This document shows, in pieces, positions 17,097 to 25,759 of a DNA stretch of 64,000 bases. The position numbers were made by a program, and so were the translations under genes. Each line of letters begins with the position of its first letter. Position 1 is the stretch's first letter. The DNA comes from Lachnospiraceae bacterium (lineage in GTDB: Bacteria; Bacillota; Clostridia; Lachnospirales; Lachnospiraceae), in the NCBI GenBank assembly GCA_910575605.1, contig CAJTEW010000016.1, positions 1 to 64,000 of the forward strand, read 5' to 3'. The notes beneath the pieces were generated by a model, which was not told the origin of the DNA, did not search any database, and saw nothing but the letters and a program-made list of their open reading frames with translations.

Positions 17097-18515
17097 TTAT
17101 ACAATTCGAAGTCCGCCTTCTGCAAGCATACATCGACGCTTTCTCGTAAAGCTCCTCGCACACGTAAGTCCTTCGCCAGTAGGTCCGGCAATTGTCATCG
17201 TCGTATAACCTTCTCCGCCGATTCCGATTCCTCGCAAGGTCGCTCCATTCTTTGTATAAATAGTTGTCTCGATTTCTTTTCCGAAAATAGTCATGTGATC
17301 TACATTTTTTGAAAAAATGGAAGATGTATGTCTATTTCCATTTTCTGCCAAAACAGCCTGTTTTACACACTCTTCAAATGTTCTGCAGCGTACAATGGGA
17401 AGTACGGGCATCAGCTGCTCTAACCGTACAAATGGATGTCTGGCATCTGTCTCACAGATTAAAAGACGTGTGTCTTTGTGGTCACAGATTCCTATTTCCT
17501 CAAGAAAAAGCGCCGCATCCTTTCCCACCCATTTCTTATTTATCTGAAAGATTCCATCCTTATTTAACATGGCAAATGAAGTAATTACCTCCAATTGTCT
17601 GGAATTAAGAAGATAAGCTCCCTCTTTTTCCAGCGCCTCTACAAGCTGGTCCGCCACGGAATCCATAACAAACACTTCCTTTTCTGCCAGACATAACAGA
17701 TTATTATCAAAAGAAGCACCTCTGTATATTTCTTTTGCAGCATATGGGATATCCGCTGTATCGTCCACAACTACCGGAGGATTTCCTGCTCCCGCCCCTA
17801 TTGTCTTTTTACCGGAACGAAGAAGAGCATCTACCATTCCCATGCCGCCTGTTCCTGCCATCAGTCGAATCTTCGGGCTGGCTGTAATTGTGTTAACTGT
17901 CTCCATCGCCGGCTCCTTCTGCATAGTAATCAGATTTGCCGGACCGCCATTTTCCACGATTGTTTTATGCAGCAGTTTAAGGCAATACGTACAGCACCTT
18001 TTTGCACCAGGATGTACATTGAATACCACTGCATTTCCTCCTGCAGTCATGCTGATTGTATTATTAATAATGGTCTCTGTCGGATTCGTTGACGGGGTAA
18101 TGGCACCAATCACGCCAAAAGGAGCACACTCTTCAATCATCAAACCCTCGTCCCCCGAAATAGCATCCGTGGTAAGACATTCTACCCCAGGAGTTTTTCT
18201 GATAACCGCCAGATGCTTCTTCACCTTGTCCTCATAACGGCCCATACCGGTCTCTTTACGTACCATCTTTGCAAGCTCCTCGGCATGCTCCTCTGATACT
18301 CTACGGATTGCTGCAATAATCCGCTTTCTGTCCTCCAGATTATAATCCTTCACCCATCTACGCTGCGCCTGGTATGCTGCCTCTATGGCTTCCTCCACAT
18401 GGTCAAACACACCGTCCTCTCCATTGTCTGCTTTCGGAGTACTCAGGGTTTTTACGTCTATATTTTCCAGTACCTTTTGCACAATAAGCTCAATTTCTTT
18501 TGCATCTATGTTCAT
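17097..18515 (-). CDS. CoA-acylating aldehyde dehydrogenase (PduP/EutE type)
   Basis: The 472-residue protein is an aldehyde dehydrogenase of the PduP/EutE class. It has an N-terminal amphipathic helix (MNIDAKEIELIVQKVLENI), a short linker, then the catalytic fold with GVIGAITPSTNPTETIINN near residue 133 and the active Cys in ASFDNNLLCLAEKE near 275. It oxidises an aldehyde to acyl-CoA with NAD+. The N-terminal helix is the known type of encapsulation peptide that targets such enzymes to the lumen. Its start overlaps the aldolase stop by four bases, so the two core enzymes are translationally coupled. Confidence 0.92.
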   Translation of the reverse strand: MNIDAKEIELIVQKVLENIDVKTLSTPKADNGEDGVFDHVEEAIEAAYQAQRRWVKDYNLEDRKRIIAAIRRVSEEHAEELAKMVRKETGMGRYEDKVKKHLAVIRKTPGVECLTTDAISGDEGLMIEECAPFGVIGAITPSTNPTETIINNTISMTAGGNAVVFNVHPGAKRCCTYCLKLLHKTIVENGGPANLITMQKEPAMETVNTITASPKIRLMAGTGGMGMVDALLRSGKKTIGAGAGNPPVVVDDTADIPYAAKEIYRGASFDNNLLCLAEKEVFVMDSVADQLVEALEKEGAYLLNSRQLEVITSFAMLNKDGIFQINKKWVGKDAALFLEEIGICDHKDTRLLICETDARHPFVRLEQLMPVLPIVRCRTFEECVKQAVLAENGNRHTSSIFSKNVDHMTIFGKEIETTIYTKNGATLRGIGIGGEGYTTMTIAGPTGEGLTCARSFTRKRRCMLAEGGLRIV

Positions 18516-19504
18516 ACTGTTCCTCCTGCTTTCAGTTCTTCCACTACCCTGCGTACTACCTCTGCAATAATTTCCTCCTTTGTTCTGTCACATGCTGCGG
18601 CGTCAGAAGGAATATTTACCTTATCCCCAGGCTTCACGAGGGGTGTTACACCTTTTATCCCATGGGATGTCTGCGATTCACAAGGATTTGTATTTTCTTC
18701 TGAATCTAACAGTTTCTTACCGGAAGTACTTCCAGCTCTCAAGAGCTCTACCATCTCAAGAGGCCTGATGTCATCTGATGTTATAATATCTCTGTCATTT
18801 GTCTCACAGGCAGCACAAGGTGGAATTCCCCCGCTTGTAATGCCAAGCTTTTTCCTGATATCCAAAAGCTTATTTACCTGACTGCAGGACAAAATGTTCT
18901 GTCTGCCGATTATGTTTCCAGTATACATAAGAATCGTAGCGTAATATTCAATAGATTCCAGCCTGTAAAATGCCTGATAAAGGTCATTTCCCCACGTAAG
19001 TGCTCCGTGGTTCGCAAGCAGCACTCCGTTGTAGGCATTTACAAAGGGCGCTATAGAGTCCGGCACTTCCTGGGTCCCCGGCGTGGCATATTTTGCAACA
19101 GGAATAGTACCAAGTCCCATAACTGCCTCTGTAAGGATCGCACTATCCAGGCTGATGCCCGCAATAGCAAAGCTTGTAGCCACCGGTGGATGTGCATGGG
19201 TCACCGCCTTAAGTCCAGGGTTCTCCTTATATACACGAAGATGCATCTTCACTTCTGAGGAGGGCTTCATCCTTCCTATTAAAATCTTTCCCTCCAAATC
19301 CATCTTCACAAGCATGTCCTGAGTCATAAATCCCTTCGACACACCTGTCGGCGTCGTCCAAATCGTACGGGGACTGGTCTTACAACTTATGTTTCCATCA
19401 TTCGCTGCCACAAAGCCTTTGTCATACATTCGTTTTCCTATATCAAGTATAGCTTTCTTTGCCTCAAAATCTGTCATATACTTTTCTCCCTGAAGTGTAA
19501 CCAT
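18512..19504 (-). CDS. Class II aldolase with C-terminal encapsulation helix
   Basis: The first 210 or so residues form a fuculose/rhamnulose-phosphate-type class II aldolase, with ANDGNISCKTS, SSEVKMHLRVY with the catalytic Glu, zinc ligands THAHPP and NHGALTWG. It splits a 6-deoxyketose-1-phosphate into DHAP and lactaldehyde. A low-complexity linker of about 80 residues then leads to a terminal amphipathic helix (KEEIIAEVVRRVVEELKAGG), which looks like an encapsulation peptide. The same arrangement is known in fucose/rhamnose microcompartments of Clostridium phytofermentans and Planctomycetes. GGAGG eight bases before the ATG at 19504 favours this start; a later ATG at 19477 also has a site. 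It is first in the microcompartment operon and so defines its likely substrate. Confidence 0.88.
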   Translation of the reverse strand: MVTLQGEKYMTDFEAKKAILDIGKRMYDKGFVAANDGNISCKTSPRTIWTTPTGVSKGFMTQDMLVKMDLEGKILIGRMKPSSEVKMHLRVYKENPGLKAVTHAHPPVATSFAIAGISLDSAILTEAVMGLGTIPVAKYATPGTQEVPDSIAPFVNAYNGVLLANHGALTWGNDLYQAFYRLESIEYYATILMYTGNIIGRQNILSCSQVNKLLDIRKKLGITSGGIPPCAACETNDRDIITSDDIRPLEMVELLRAGSTSGKKLLDSEENTNPCESQTSHGIKGVTPLVKPGDKVNIPSDAAACDRTKEEIIAEVVRRVVEELKAGGTV

Positions 19505-19545
19505 ATTTCTCACCTCCTTTTAATGTTTTATTTTGCTTTTATTCA

Positions 19546-19574
19546 ATTTTATTTCTTTTTTGTTGTTTTGTCAA
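19546..19574 (-). promoter_or_regulatory. Promoter of the microcompartment operon
   Basis: On the minus strand TTGACA (19569-19574) and TAAAAT (19546-19551) are spaced by 17 bases, the same pair and spacing as the CUT2 operon promoter. AAAACAATATAA (19590-19601) lies upstream and AAAATAAAAC downstream; both also occur at the CUT2 promoter, suggesting a shared DeoR-type regulator. Confidence 0.75.
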
Positions 19575-19629
19575 TATTTTATACCATATTTATATTGTTT
19601 TTATTTGTTTTATGTTGTATATTACGCAT

Positions 19630-19674
19630 AAAAAATTGGCGACTGTAGCATTCTTTATACAATCACCAATTTTT
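19630..19674 (-). terminator. Terminator after the esterase gene
   Basis: Minus-strand arms starting AAAAATTGGTGATTGTA and TACAGTCGCCAATTTTT pair over 17 positions, allowing two G-U or mismatched positions, and end in a T-run. It closes the esterase transcript before the microcompartment promoter. Confidence 0.75.
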
Positions 19675-19703
19675 AGCATTATTTTATTTGTTTATAGGTA
19701 GCC

Positions 19704-20666
19704 TTATTTCAAAAAGCGGCAGACCTCATCCATCATCTCGAATGTCTTCGGGTAAGCTGCATTCAGAAATGCGTGAATCATCCCTTTGTAAATATGATAC
19801 TCTGTCTTTACCCCCGCATCCGCAAGCCTTGCCGCATACATAAGCCCCTGATCAAGGAGCGGGTCACACTCCGCCGAAAAAAATCCTGCCGGCGGAAGCC
19901 CCGTAAGGTCCCCTGCATAAAGGGGTGACAAATAAGGAGCCGTAAGCTCTGTCCCTTCCGGCACATACACAGCATGCAGCTTCCTAATATCCTCATACTC
20001 CAGAAAATATCCCTTTCCATACCGTACTTCTGATTCTGTAGGCTTATCTCCTGCCAGTGACGTCACTGGATAGATCAGAGCCTGCCTTCGAATCCTGGGC
20101 CCTTTCCTGTCTCTCGCCATGAGACAAAGCGCTGCCGCAAAATTACCTCCAGAGCTGTCCCCGCATATATTGATATTCTCCCTGCTTCCCCCAAGCTCCT
20201 CCACATGCTCCTCTGTCCACAAAAGCGCAGTATAGCAGTCCTCAAGTCCACAGGGAAACTCATACTCTGGCGCCAGCCTATAGTCTACCGCAACCACTGT
20301 CATCTTCCCATAGCACGCAAAATAACGGTGCACCATATCATAGACCTCCACGCTGTTCATAGAAAAAGAGCCCCCATGACAAAACAACATCACCGGAACC
20401 TTCCCTTTCACATCTGTAAAATAAACTCTAACCGGAATCTCATCTCCTTCCTGGCCTATCCTTCTCTCAGACGTCTGCACTCTCATCAAATCATCCAGAC
20501 ATCCGCACTCCCCCATCATCCTCACAGCCTCCGTCATAGACTCCTCATTTACTCTCCGCCTCCACTCCCCGGGCCTGTCCATATCCATCCTCTGAGGTGC
20601 CCCAATGTGAACTCCTTCATCCACTTCCCCCATCTCAATTTCCAAAAACTTCCTATAAGACCCCAT
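19704..20666 (-). CDS. Alpha/beta-hydrolase esterase (HSL/Aes family)
   Basis: The 320-residue protein has the hormone-sensitive-lipase family layout: oxyanion motif FCHGGSFSMNS near residue 95, nucleophile elbow CGDSSGGN near 167, Asp in DPLLDQG near 262 and His in KGMIHAFLN near 294. These enzymes hydrolyse short-chain esters or O-acetyl groups. GGAG precedes the ATG. It lies alone between the microcompartment promoter and the amino-sugar operon, separated from both by hairpins. A role in removing acetyl groups from an imported sugar or sialic acid is possible but unproven. Confidence 0.85.
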   Translation of the reverse strand: MGSYRKFLEIEMGEVDEGVHIGAPQRMDMDRPGEWRRRVNEESMTEAVRMMGECGCLDDLMRVQTSERRIGQEGDEIPVRVYFTDVKGKVPVMLFCHGGSFSMNSVEVYDMVHRYFACYGKMTVVAVDYRLAPEYEFPCGLEDCYTALLWTEEHVEELGGSRENINICGDSSGGNFAAALCLMARDRKGPRIRRQALIYPVTSLAGDKPTESEVRYGKGYFLEYEDIRKLHAVYVPEGTELTAPYLSPLYAGDLTGLPPAGFFSAECDPLLDQGLMYAARLADAGVKTEYHIYKGMIHAFLNAAYPKTFEMMDEVCRFLK

Positions 20667-20762
20667 AAAATTCTCCTTGCTAAACGTTCCTATTAAAATC
20701 TAAAATATTACAAATTCCCTTCCCCGCCTCATGCAGTATAAATCCCACACATGCACAGTATA

Positions 20763-20788
20763 CGAAGCGGGGGTCGGCCCCCGCTTCG
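20763..20788. other. GC-rich hairpin downstream of the amino-sugar operon
   Basis: CGAAGCGGGGG and CCCCCGCTTCG form a perfect 11-base stem with a four-base loop, placed 16 bases after the oxidoreductase stop. No T-run follows on either strand, so it may be a processed 3' end or a weak terminator. Confidence 0.6.
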
Positions 20789-20803
20789 CATACGTCCTTT
20801 CTT

Positions 20804-21799
20804 TTACAGCTCCACTTCTTTCCCTTCAGCCATGGATCTCTCTATAGCATCTACAACTCTCAGCGAATCATATGCATCCTTCGGCGTAATTATAGACTTG
20901 GTATTATTTACTACATTATTTATAAATGCCATTATCTCCTCCGACAAATCCCCCTCCGGCAGACCATTTGCATAGAACCAGTGTCTGGAATCTGGATACA
21001 ATATTTTTTCCTGCGTAACCAGACGCACGCCGTTGTCACAGCTGTCCACATATGCAGCACCCTTTGTTCCTACAAGCTCTACCTTATCGTCAATAATTGT
21101 AGGTGAATTCTCCGGGAGTACCCAGCATGCCTCCAGACACGCAATAGCCCCATTTTCATAGGTAACAACCGCATAGATAACATCCTTCATATTCACATCC
21201 TTTAAAAGAACGCTTCTGCCTCTGGCAAATACCTTTACTGGCTGACAGCCCATAAACCAATTTACATAATCAATATCATGAATCATAACATGCATAGACA
21301 AATCAGAAGCCCCGATATATCTTCTTGGTCCCACAATCGGAGAGTTTCTCCGGCAGTACATATGGATAATATCTCCCAGCTCTCCATTATCAAGCGCCTT
21401 TTTAATTGAAGCAAAACGCGGATCAAATCTTAAAAGAAAGCCTGTTGTAAATACCTTGTCGTAATCCTTTGTAATCTCATACAGCTTCCTTCCATCCTCC
21501 AGCTCCTTGGCAAGAGGCTTTTCAAGCAGGATATGCTTTCCGTTTGCAACTGCCACTTCTACAGCTTCACGGTGCATATTATCTGGAAGCACAATGCTGA
21601 CCGCCTCAATCTCCGGGTCTGCAAGACATTCTTTATAGTCCTTATACACTTTGCAGCCATACTCCTTTTCCACTTGTGCACGCCTTTCATCATTCCACTC
21701 ACAGGCTGCCACAAGCTCTACATTCGGAATTTTCTTGTAAATATCTGCGTGAACCGAACCCATCTGACCCATACCGATAACTGCTACTTTTACTGACAT
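20804..21799 (-). CDS. Gfo/Idh/MocA-family NAD(P)-dependent oxidoreductase
   Basis: The 331-residue protein has an N-terminal Rossmann fold (VAVIGMGQMGSVHADIYKK), the conserved EKP motif (HILLEKPLAK near residue 95) with the catalytic Lys, and the C-terminal HDIDYVNW segment carrying the general-base Asp/His. Members oxidise sugars or inositols. In the nan cluster of Ruminococcus gnavus an enzyme of this family (NanOx) converts 2,7-anhydro-Neu5Ac to Neu5Ac. The position here, after a CUT1 transporter and NanE, makes a similar role attractive. Other dehydrogenations of an amino sugar are equally compatible. GGAGG precedes the ATG. Confidence 0.85.
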   Translation of the reverse strand: MSVKVAVIGMGQMGSVHADIYKKIPNVELVAACEWNDERRAQVEKEYGCKVYKDYKECLADPEIEAVSIVLPDNMHREAVEVAVANGKHILLEKPLAKELEDGRKLYEITKDYDKVFTTGFLLRFDPRFASIKKALDNGELGDIIHMYCRRNSPIVGPRRYIGASDLSMHVMIHDIDYVNWFMGCQPVKVFARGRSVLLKDVNMKDVIYAVVTYENGAIACLEACWVLPENSPTIIDDKVELVGTKGAAYVDSCDNGVRLVTQEKILYPDSRHWFYANGLPEGDLSEEIMAFINNVVNNTKSIITPKDAYDSLRVVDAIERSMAEGKEVEL

Positions 21800-21820
21800 T
21801 TTTTATTTCCTCCTTATACC

Positions 21821-22681
21821 TTATCCTTTTACTGCACCGCCTGCCAGTCCTTTGGCAAACGACTTCTGAATAATAAATCCAAATAATAACATAGGAACCA
21901 TAATAATTGTTCCTGCCGCTGTAAGCGGTCCCCACTGTGTCCCCTGGAATGTCATAAAGCTTGTAACTGTAACCGGAAGTGTCTGGCTTGATTTATTTGA
22001 CAGTACAAGTGCTATAAGAAATTCATTCCAGCAGGTAATAATACAATAAATAGCTGTTGCCGCAATAGCGCCTCTCACCAGCGGCAGCACAATATTCCAA
22101 AATACCCGAAACTCACTGCAGCCGTCCACCCTGGCAGCTTCCCTGAGCTCCACAGGCAGCTCTCTGAAGTACACCGGCATAAGCCAAACTACAATCGGAA
22201 TACACATAAGCGTATACATTATAATAATAGGAAGCTTCTGGCCTAAAATCCCTGCTCTGCTGAAAATAATGTATAAAGGCAGAAGGGACATAATCGGCGG
22301 TGCAATCCTCGCACTTAAGAAAAAGAATGACAGCTTCTTCGGATCCTTAAGCTTAAGCATGGCAATGGAGTATGCACAAGGTACTCCCAGCAGAATACCG
22401 ATTGCCGTAGGTATGACTGCACAGATAATGCTGTTTTTCATATAATTGAAAAAGTTTGCTTTATTGAATACTGTTATGTAATTTTCCAGTGTTGGTGTAA
22501 ATATAATTTTGGGCGGCATGGCAAATGCGTCAATATAATTTTTAAATGAAGTCGACACAAGCCAGATAAGCGGCGCCATAAAAAATAGAAGTATAAGAGC
22601 AAGTATAAACCAGAACAAAATTCTGCGGACTGTTCTTTTTATGACTCTTTTCCGATGTAAATCTATTGCTTCCTTTGTCAT
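21821..22681 (-). CDS. Sugar ABC transporter permease (CUT1, MalG-like)
   Basis: The 286-residue protein has six predicted membrane segments and the cytoplasmic EAA loop (ELREAARVDGCSEFRVFWNIVLPL) typical of MalG-type permeases. It pairs with the MalF-like permease encoded just upstream. No ATPase gene is in the operon, so it probably uses a shared MsmX-like ATPase encoded elsewhere. GGAGG precedes the ATG. Confidence 0.92.
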   Translation of the reverse strand: MTKEAIDLHRKRVIKRTVRRILFWFILALILLFFMAPLIWLVSTSFKNYIDAFAMPPKIIFTPTLENYITVFNKANFFNYMKNSIICAVIPTAIGILLGVPCAYSIAMLKLKDPKKLSFFFLSARIAPPIMSLLPLYIIFSRAGILGQKLPIIIMYTLMCIPIVVWLMPVYFRELPVELREAARVDGCSEFRVFWNIVLPLVRGAIAATAIYCIITCWNEFLIALVLSNKSSQTLPVTVTSFMTFQGTQWGPLTAAGTIIMVPMLLFGFIIQKSFAKGLAGGAVKG

Positions 22682-22691
22682 ATCGTACCTC

Positions 22692-23558
22692 CTACAAATT
22701 ATTCGTTCTCTGCATCAGCTTGCTTAATACAACCGTTACTACCATAGTAAATATAAATGAAATTGTTGTGGCATAACCAATTCTATAGAAGTTAAAGCCT
22801 ACCACATAGGAATACATATTCATTGTCTCTGTGGCGCTTCCTGGTCCTCCCTTTGTCATAACAAAAATTGCGTCAAAAATCTTCAGGGCATCAATGGCAC
22901 GTATCATCATTGCCATATAAATCGTTGGCTTTATCATTGGAATTTTTACCCGTGTGATAATCTGCAGCTCATTTGCCCCCTCAACCTTTGCGGCCTCAAC
23001 TGCATCCTCTGACAGTCCGTCAAGACTTGCCATGATAAGAAGAATCATAAACGGCGTCCACTGCCACATATCTACAATAATAAGCGCCCACAAAGCACCC
23101 GAGGTAGAGCCTAACATATCCAGCTTGTGATGGAAAATGAGCTGATACACATAACTTACAATTCCTGCATTCGGGTCAAAAAACGCCCGCCAGATAAGTC
23201 CCGATACAACAGGTGTCATAAACATCGGCACAATGATAAGTGCTCTTACGATTCCCTTAAAATGGAATCTTCTATCTAAAAAAGCAGAAATAGCAATGCC
23301 CAGAGCTGTTTCCACTGCCAGCGCTCCTAAAAGAAACTTCAGTGATACAACAACAGAATTTCGTGCTCTGCTGTCTGTAAAAAATGTTTTATAATTTTTA
23401 ATTCCTGCCCATACAAACTTTCCGCCATTTTCCAATAGATTTACATCATTAAAACTAATATAAATCGAGAATAGAAAGGGAACTATCATAATTACTATCA
23501 TTGTCACCAGAGCGGGAAGTGCAAATGCACGGGCGGCCATTCTGTTTCTATTTTTCAT
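22692..23558 (-). CDS. Sugar ABC transporter permease (CUT1, MalF-like)
   Basis: The 288-residue protein has six membrane segments and the EAA loop (DAVEAAKVEGANELQIITRVKIPM). It forms the import channel with the adjacent MalG-like protein for the sugar held by the lipoprotein encoded upstream. Confidence 0.92.
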   Translation of the reverse strand: MKNRNRMAARAFALPALVTMIVIMIVPFLFSIYISFNDVNLLENGGKFVWAGIKNYKTFFTDSRARNSVVVSLKFLLGALAVETALGIAISAFLDRRFHFKGIVRALIIVPMFMTPVVSGLIWRAFFDPNAGIVSYVYQLIFHHKLDMLGSTSGALWALIIVDMWQWTPFMILLIMASLDGLSEDAVEAAKVEGANELQIITRVKIPMIKPTIYMAMMIRAIDALKIFDAIFVMTKGGPGSATETMNMYSYVVGFNFYRIGYATTISFIFTMVVTVVLSKLMQRTNNL

Positions 23559-23629
23559 ATATTTTCTCCGTATGTATGCAAACGGTATCTGAAGCCCTTA
23601 AAGCCGCAGATACCGTCCTTTCATAATGT

Positions 23630-24979
23630 TTACTTCAAAACATTATTATTTACATCATCATTTACTTCCTTTAATATTGCAGCTATATTATCACTCTCTA
23701 CTAGACATTTTGACAGAGCTGTTCCTACTTTATTAATAATTTCATTTGCTTCTGTATTTGTCGGAACATATAACGGATTTGCAACCTCTAACGCCTTTAC
23801 CATGTCATTTCCAAATGCCGCATATTTGTCCTGGAATGCATCTGACTCAATTGCTTTTAAAGAACTTACGCCGCAGTGAGGTTCAACATCCATCATCTTC
23901 TCCTGAGTCTGCGCATTTGTCGCCCAGCTTCCGAAAAGGAAGGCTGCTTCCTTCTGCTTGTCCTCAATTACATTATTAATATAAAAGCCATGCGTAGCCA
24001 GAGCCGCTGGTCCGCCCTCTTCATTTTCAACTGCTGCAGGAACCGGAGCATATCCTACCTTTCCTACAATCTCTGATTCATTGGGGTCCTCACAGTAAGC
24101 ACCGTTAACAGTTGCATCGATGGTCATGGCTGCTCCGCCCTGCTGGAATAACAGACGGTTCTCCTGCCATCCAAAGTTGGTGTAGCCTTCCGGACCATAA
24201 TCATTTAACAGGCGGCAGAATGCTTCTGTTCCTTCAATTGCTGCGTCTGTGTTGAGATCCAGCTTTCCATCCTTGTCAAAATAGTGTCCGCCATAGCCCC
24301 AAAGAAATGCTCCCCAGGTATATACAACATGAATGCCCTGCTGTCCTCTAAGTGTAATACCTGCAACTTCACCGTTTGTCTTTTCATAAACAGTTTTTGC
24401 ACACTGTTCAAGCTCTTCCATTGTTGTAGGAGCTTTCAGGCCATACTCATCAAACAAATCCTTTCTATACATAAGGAAAGTGCTTTCACCGTAAACAGGG
24501 AATCCATACACCTTTCCGCCCGTTTCCATCATATTTTCATAGGCCTCTACAAAGTCAGCCTTGTCGTACCACTGATTTAAATCATCATTTGCAATATAGT
24601 CATCCAGACATGCAATATAGTCATTGTCTACATATCCCTGCAGGGACAGAGCATCATTCATAACCATATCATAATCCTGGCTCTTCTGGCTGAAGCTTAA
24701 CAGAACCTTCTGGGGAAGCTCTTCGTAAGGAATAATCTCCAGGTTTACCGTGATTCCTGTTTCCTCCTCAAATTCGCTTACCATCTTCTCATATGCGTTA
24801 CTGGAAGCATGGCCCTCGCACAGAACATTAATTTCCACGCCGTCATACGGTTTTCCTTCTGAGCCGCCTCCTTCATTCTCTGAGGAACCCTCCCCAGAGC
24901 CTCCCGACGAGCTGCAGCCCACGATTAAACTGCTTACCATTGCTCCTGCCAGTAAGATTGACAATAGTTTTCTCTTCAT
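23630..24979 (-). CDS. Sugar-binding lipoprotein (CUT1, family 1 solute-binding)
   Basis: The 449-residue protein has a lipoprotein signal (KRKLLSILLAGAMVSSLIVGCSSS, lipobox Cys near residue 22) and a Gly/Ser/Glu linker. It then has a family 1 extracellular solute-binding fold (EINVLCEGHAS; KMVSEFEEETGITVNLEIIPY; GVSSLKAIESD). NanE follows five bases after... the downstream gene order being NanE first, this gene second. By context it binds a sialic-acid-like or N-acetylmannosamine-type ligand, but the ligand cannot be read from the sequence. GGAGG precedes the ATG. Confidence 0.92.
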   Translation of the reverse strand: MKRKLLSILLAGAMVSSLIVGCSSSGGSGEGSSENEGGGSEGKPYDGVEINVLCEGHASSNAYEKMVSEFEEETGITVNLEIIPYEELPQKVLLSFSQKSQDYDMVMNDALSLQGYVDNDYIACLDDYIANDDLNQWYDKADFVEAYENMMETGGKVYGFPVYGESTFLMYRKDLFDEYGLKAPTTMEELEQCAKTVYEKTNGEVAGITLRGQQGIHVVYTWGAFLWGYGGHYFDKDGKLDLNTDAAIEGTEAFCRLLNDYGPEGYTNFGWQENRLLFQQGGAAMTIDATVNGAYCEDPNESEIVGKVGYAPVPAAVENEEGGPAALATHGFYINNVIEDKQKEAAFLFGSWATNAQTQEKMMDVEPHCGVSSLKAIESDAFQDKYAAFGNDMVKALEVANPLYVPTNTEANEIINKVGTALSKCLVESDNIAAILKEVNDDVNNNVLK

Positions 24980-24984
24980 ACTTT

Positions 24985-25698
24985 TTAATCCTCCTTTTTA
25001 TTTAACTCGCTTATTGCATCAATAAATCGCTTTGTAATCTCCAGAGGCCTTGTAATTGCGCCTCCAACCACAACTGCAAATGCACCGCTTCTCAATACCG
25101 CTGCCGCCTGTTCTGGTGTATGAATCCTGCCTTCAGCCACCAGCGGAATTGTTAGATTTTTTGATAACCTTTTTACTAATTCTAAGTCCGGCCCTTCTAA
25201 ATGAGGAGAATACTCTGTATAACCGCTCAGTGTAGAACTTACCATATCGACCCCGGCCTCCTGCGCATTCATACCTTCCTCATAGGTAGAAATGTCTGCC
25301 ATAAGAATAATATCTGGATATTTTTCTCTAATCCGGGTAATAAATTCGTTTACAGTAAGGTTGTCGCCTCTTTTCCTTAAAGTACAGTCCAGTGCAACAA
25401 CATCGGCTCCGGCCTGGACCAGCTCATCGATTTCCTTCATTGTAGGTGTTATGTAACCTTCAAATCCGTCATAACGGATCTTTATCAATCCGATTACCGG
25501 CAGACCTGTTTCTTCTTTAATCGCAACAACATCACGGACACTGCTTGTACGGATAGCGACAGTTCCTGCTTCCTTTGCCGCCCTTGCCATTAAATACATA
25601 ATGGATTTTTCCTCTACATACAGAGGTTCCCCTGGAAGAGCCTGACAAGAAACAATTAATTTACCTTCCATCTTCTGGAATAGTTCTGATTTCGTCAT
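24985..25698 (-). CDS. nanE: N-acetylmannosamine-6-phosphate 2-epimerase
   Basis: The 237-residue protein is a TIM barrel of the NanE family, with KLIVSCQALPGEPLY at the start, AIRTSSVRDVVAIKE, the catalytic Lys in GLIKIRYDG, VALDCTLRKR, and PLVAEGRIHTPEQA with AVVVGGAITRP near the end. It converts ManNAc-6-P to GlcNAc-6-P, linking sialic acid or ManNAc use to NagA/NagB. GAGGA before the ATG at 25698 decides against a TTG at 25710. It is the first gene of the transporter operon. No NanA lyase or sialidase gene is present in the window. Confidence 0.92.
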   Translation of the reverse strand: MTKSELFQKMEGKLIVSCQALPGEPLYVEEKSIMYLMARAAKEAGTVAIRTSSVRDVVAIKEETGLPVIGLIKIRYDGFEGYITPTMKEIDELVQAGADVVALDCTLRKRGDNLTVNEFITRIREKYPDIILMADISTYEEGMNAQEAGVDMVSSTLSGYTEYSPHLEGPDLELVKRLSKNLTIPLVAEGRIHTPEQAAAVLRSGAFAVVVGGAITRPLEITKRFIDAISELNKKED

Positions 25699-25759
25699 GT
25701 TTTTCCTCAACTTTTTTGTCAGACTTTACTATTATGTTTTAAACTAAAAGTATCAAATC

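Noticed and set aside
14009-19504. A standard Pdu or Eut microcompartment
   Set aside because: No diol dehydratase, ethanolamine ammonia lyase or B12 genes are present; the only signature enzyme is the aldolase.
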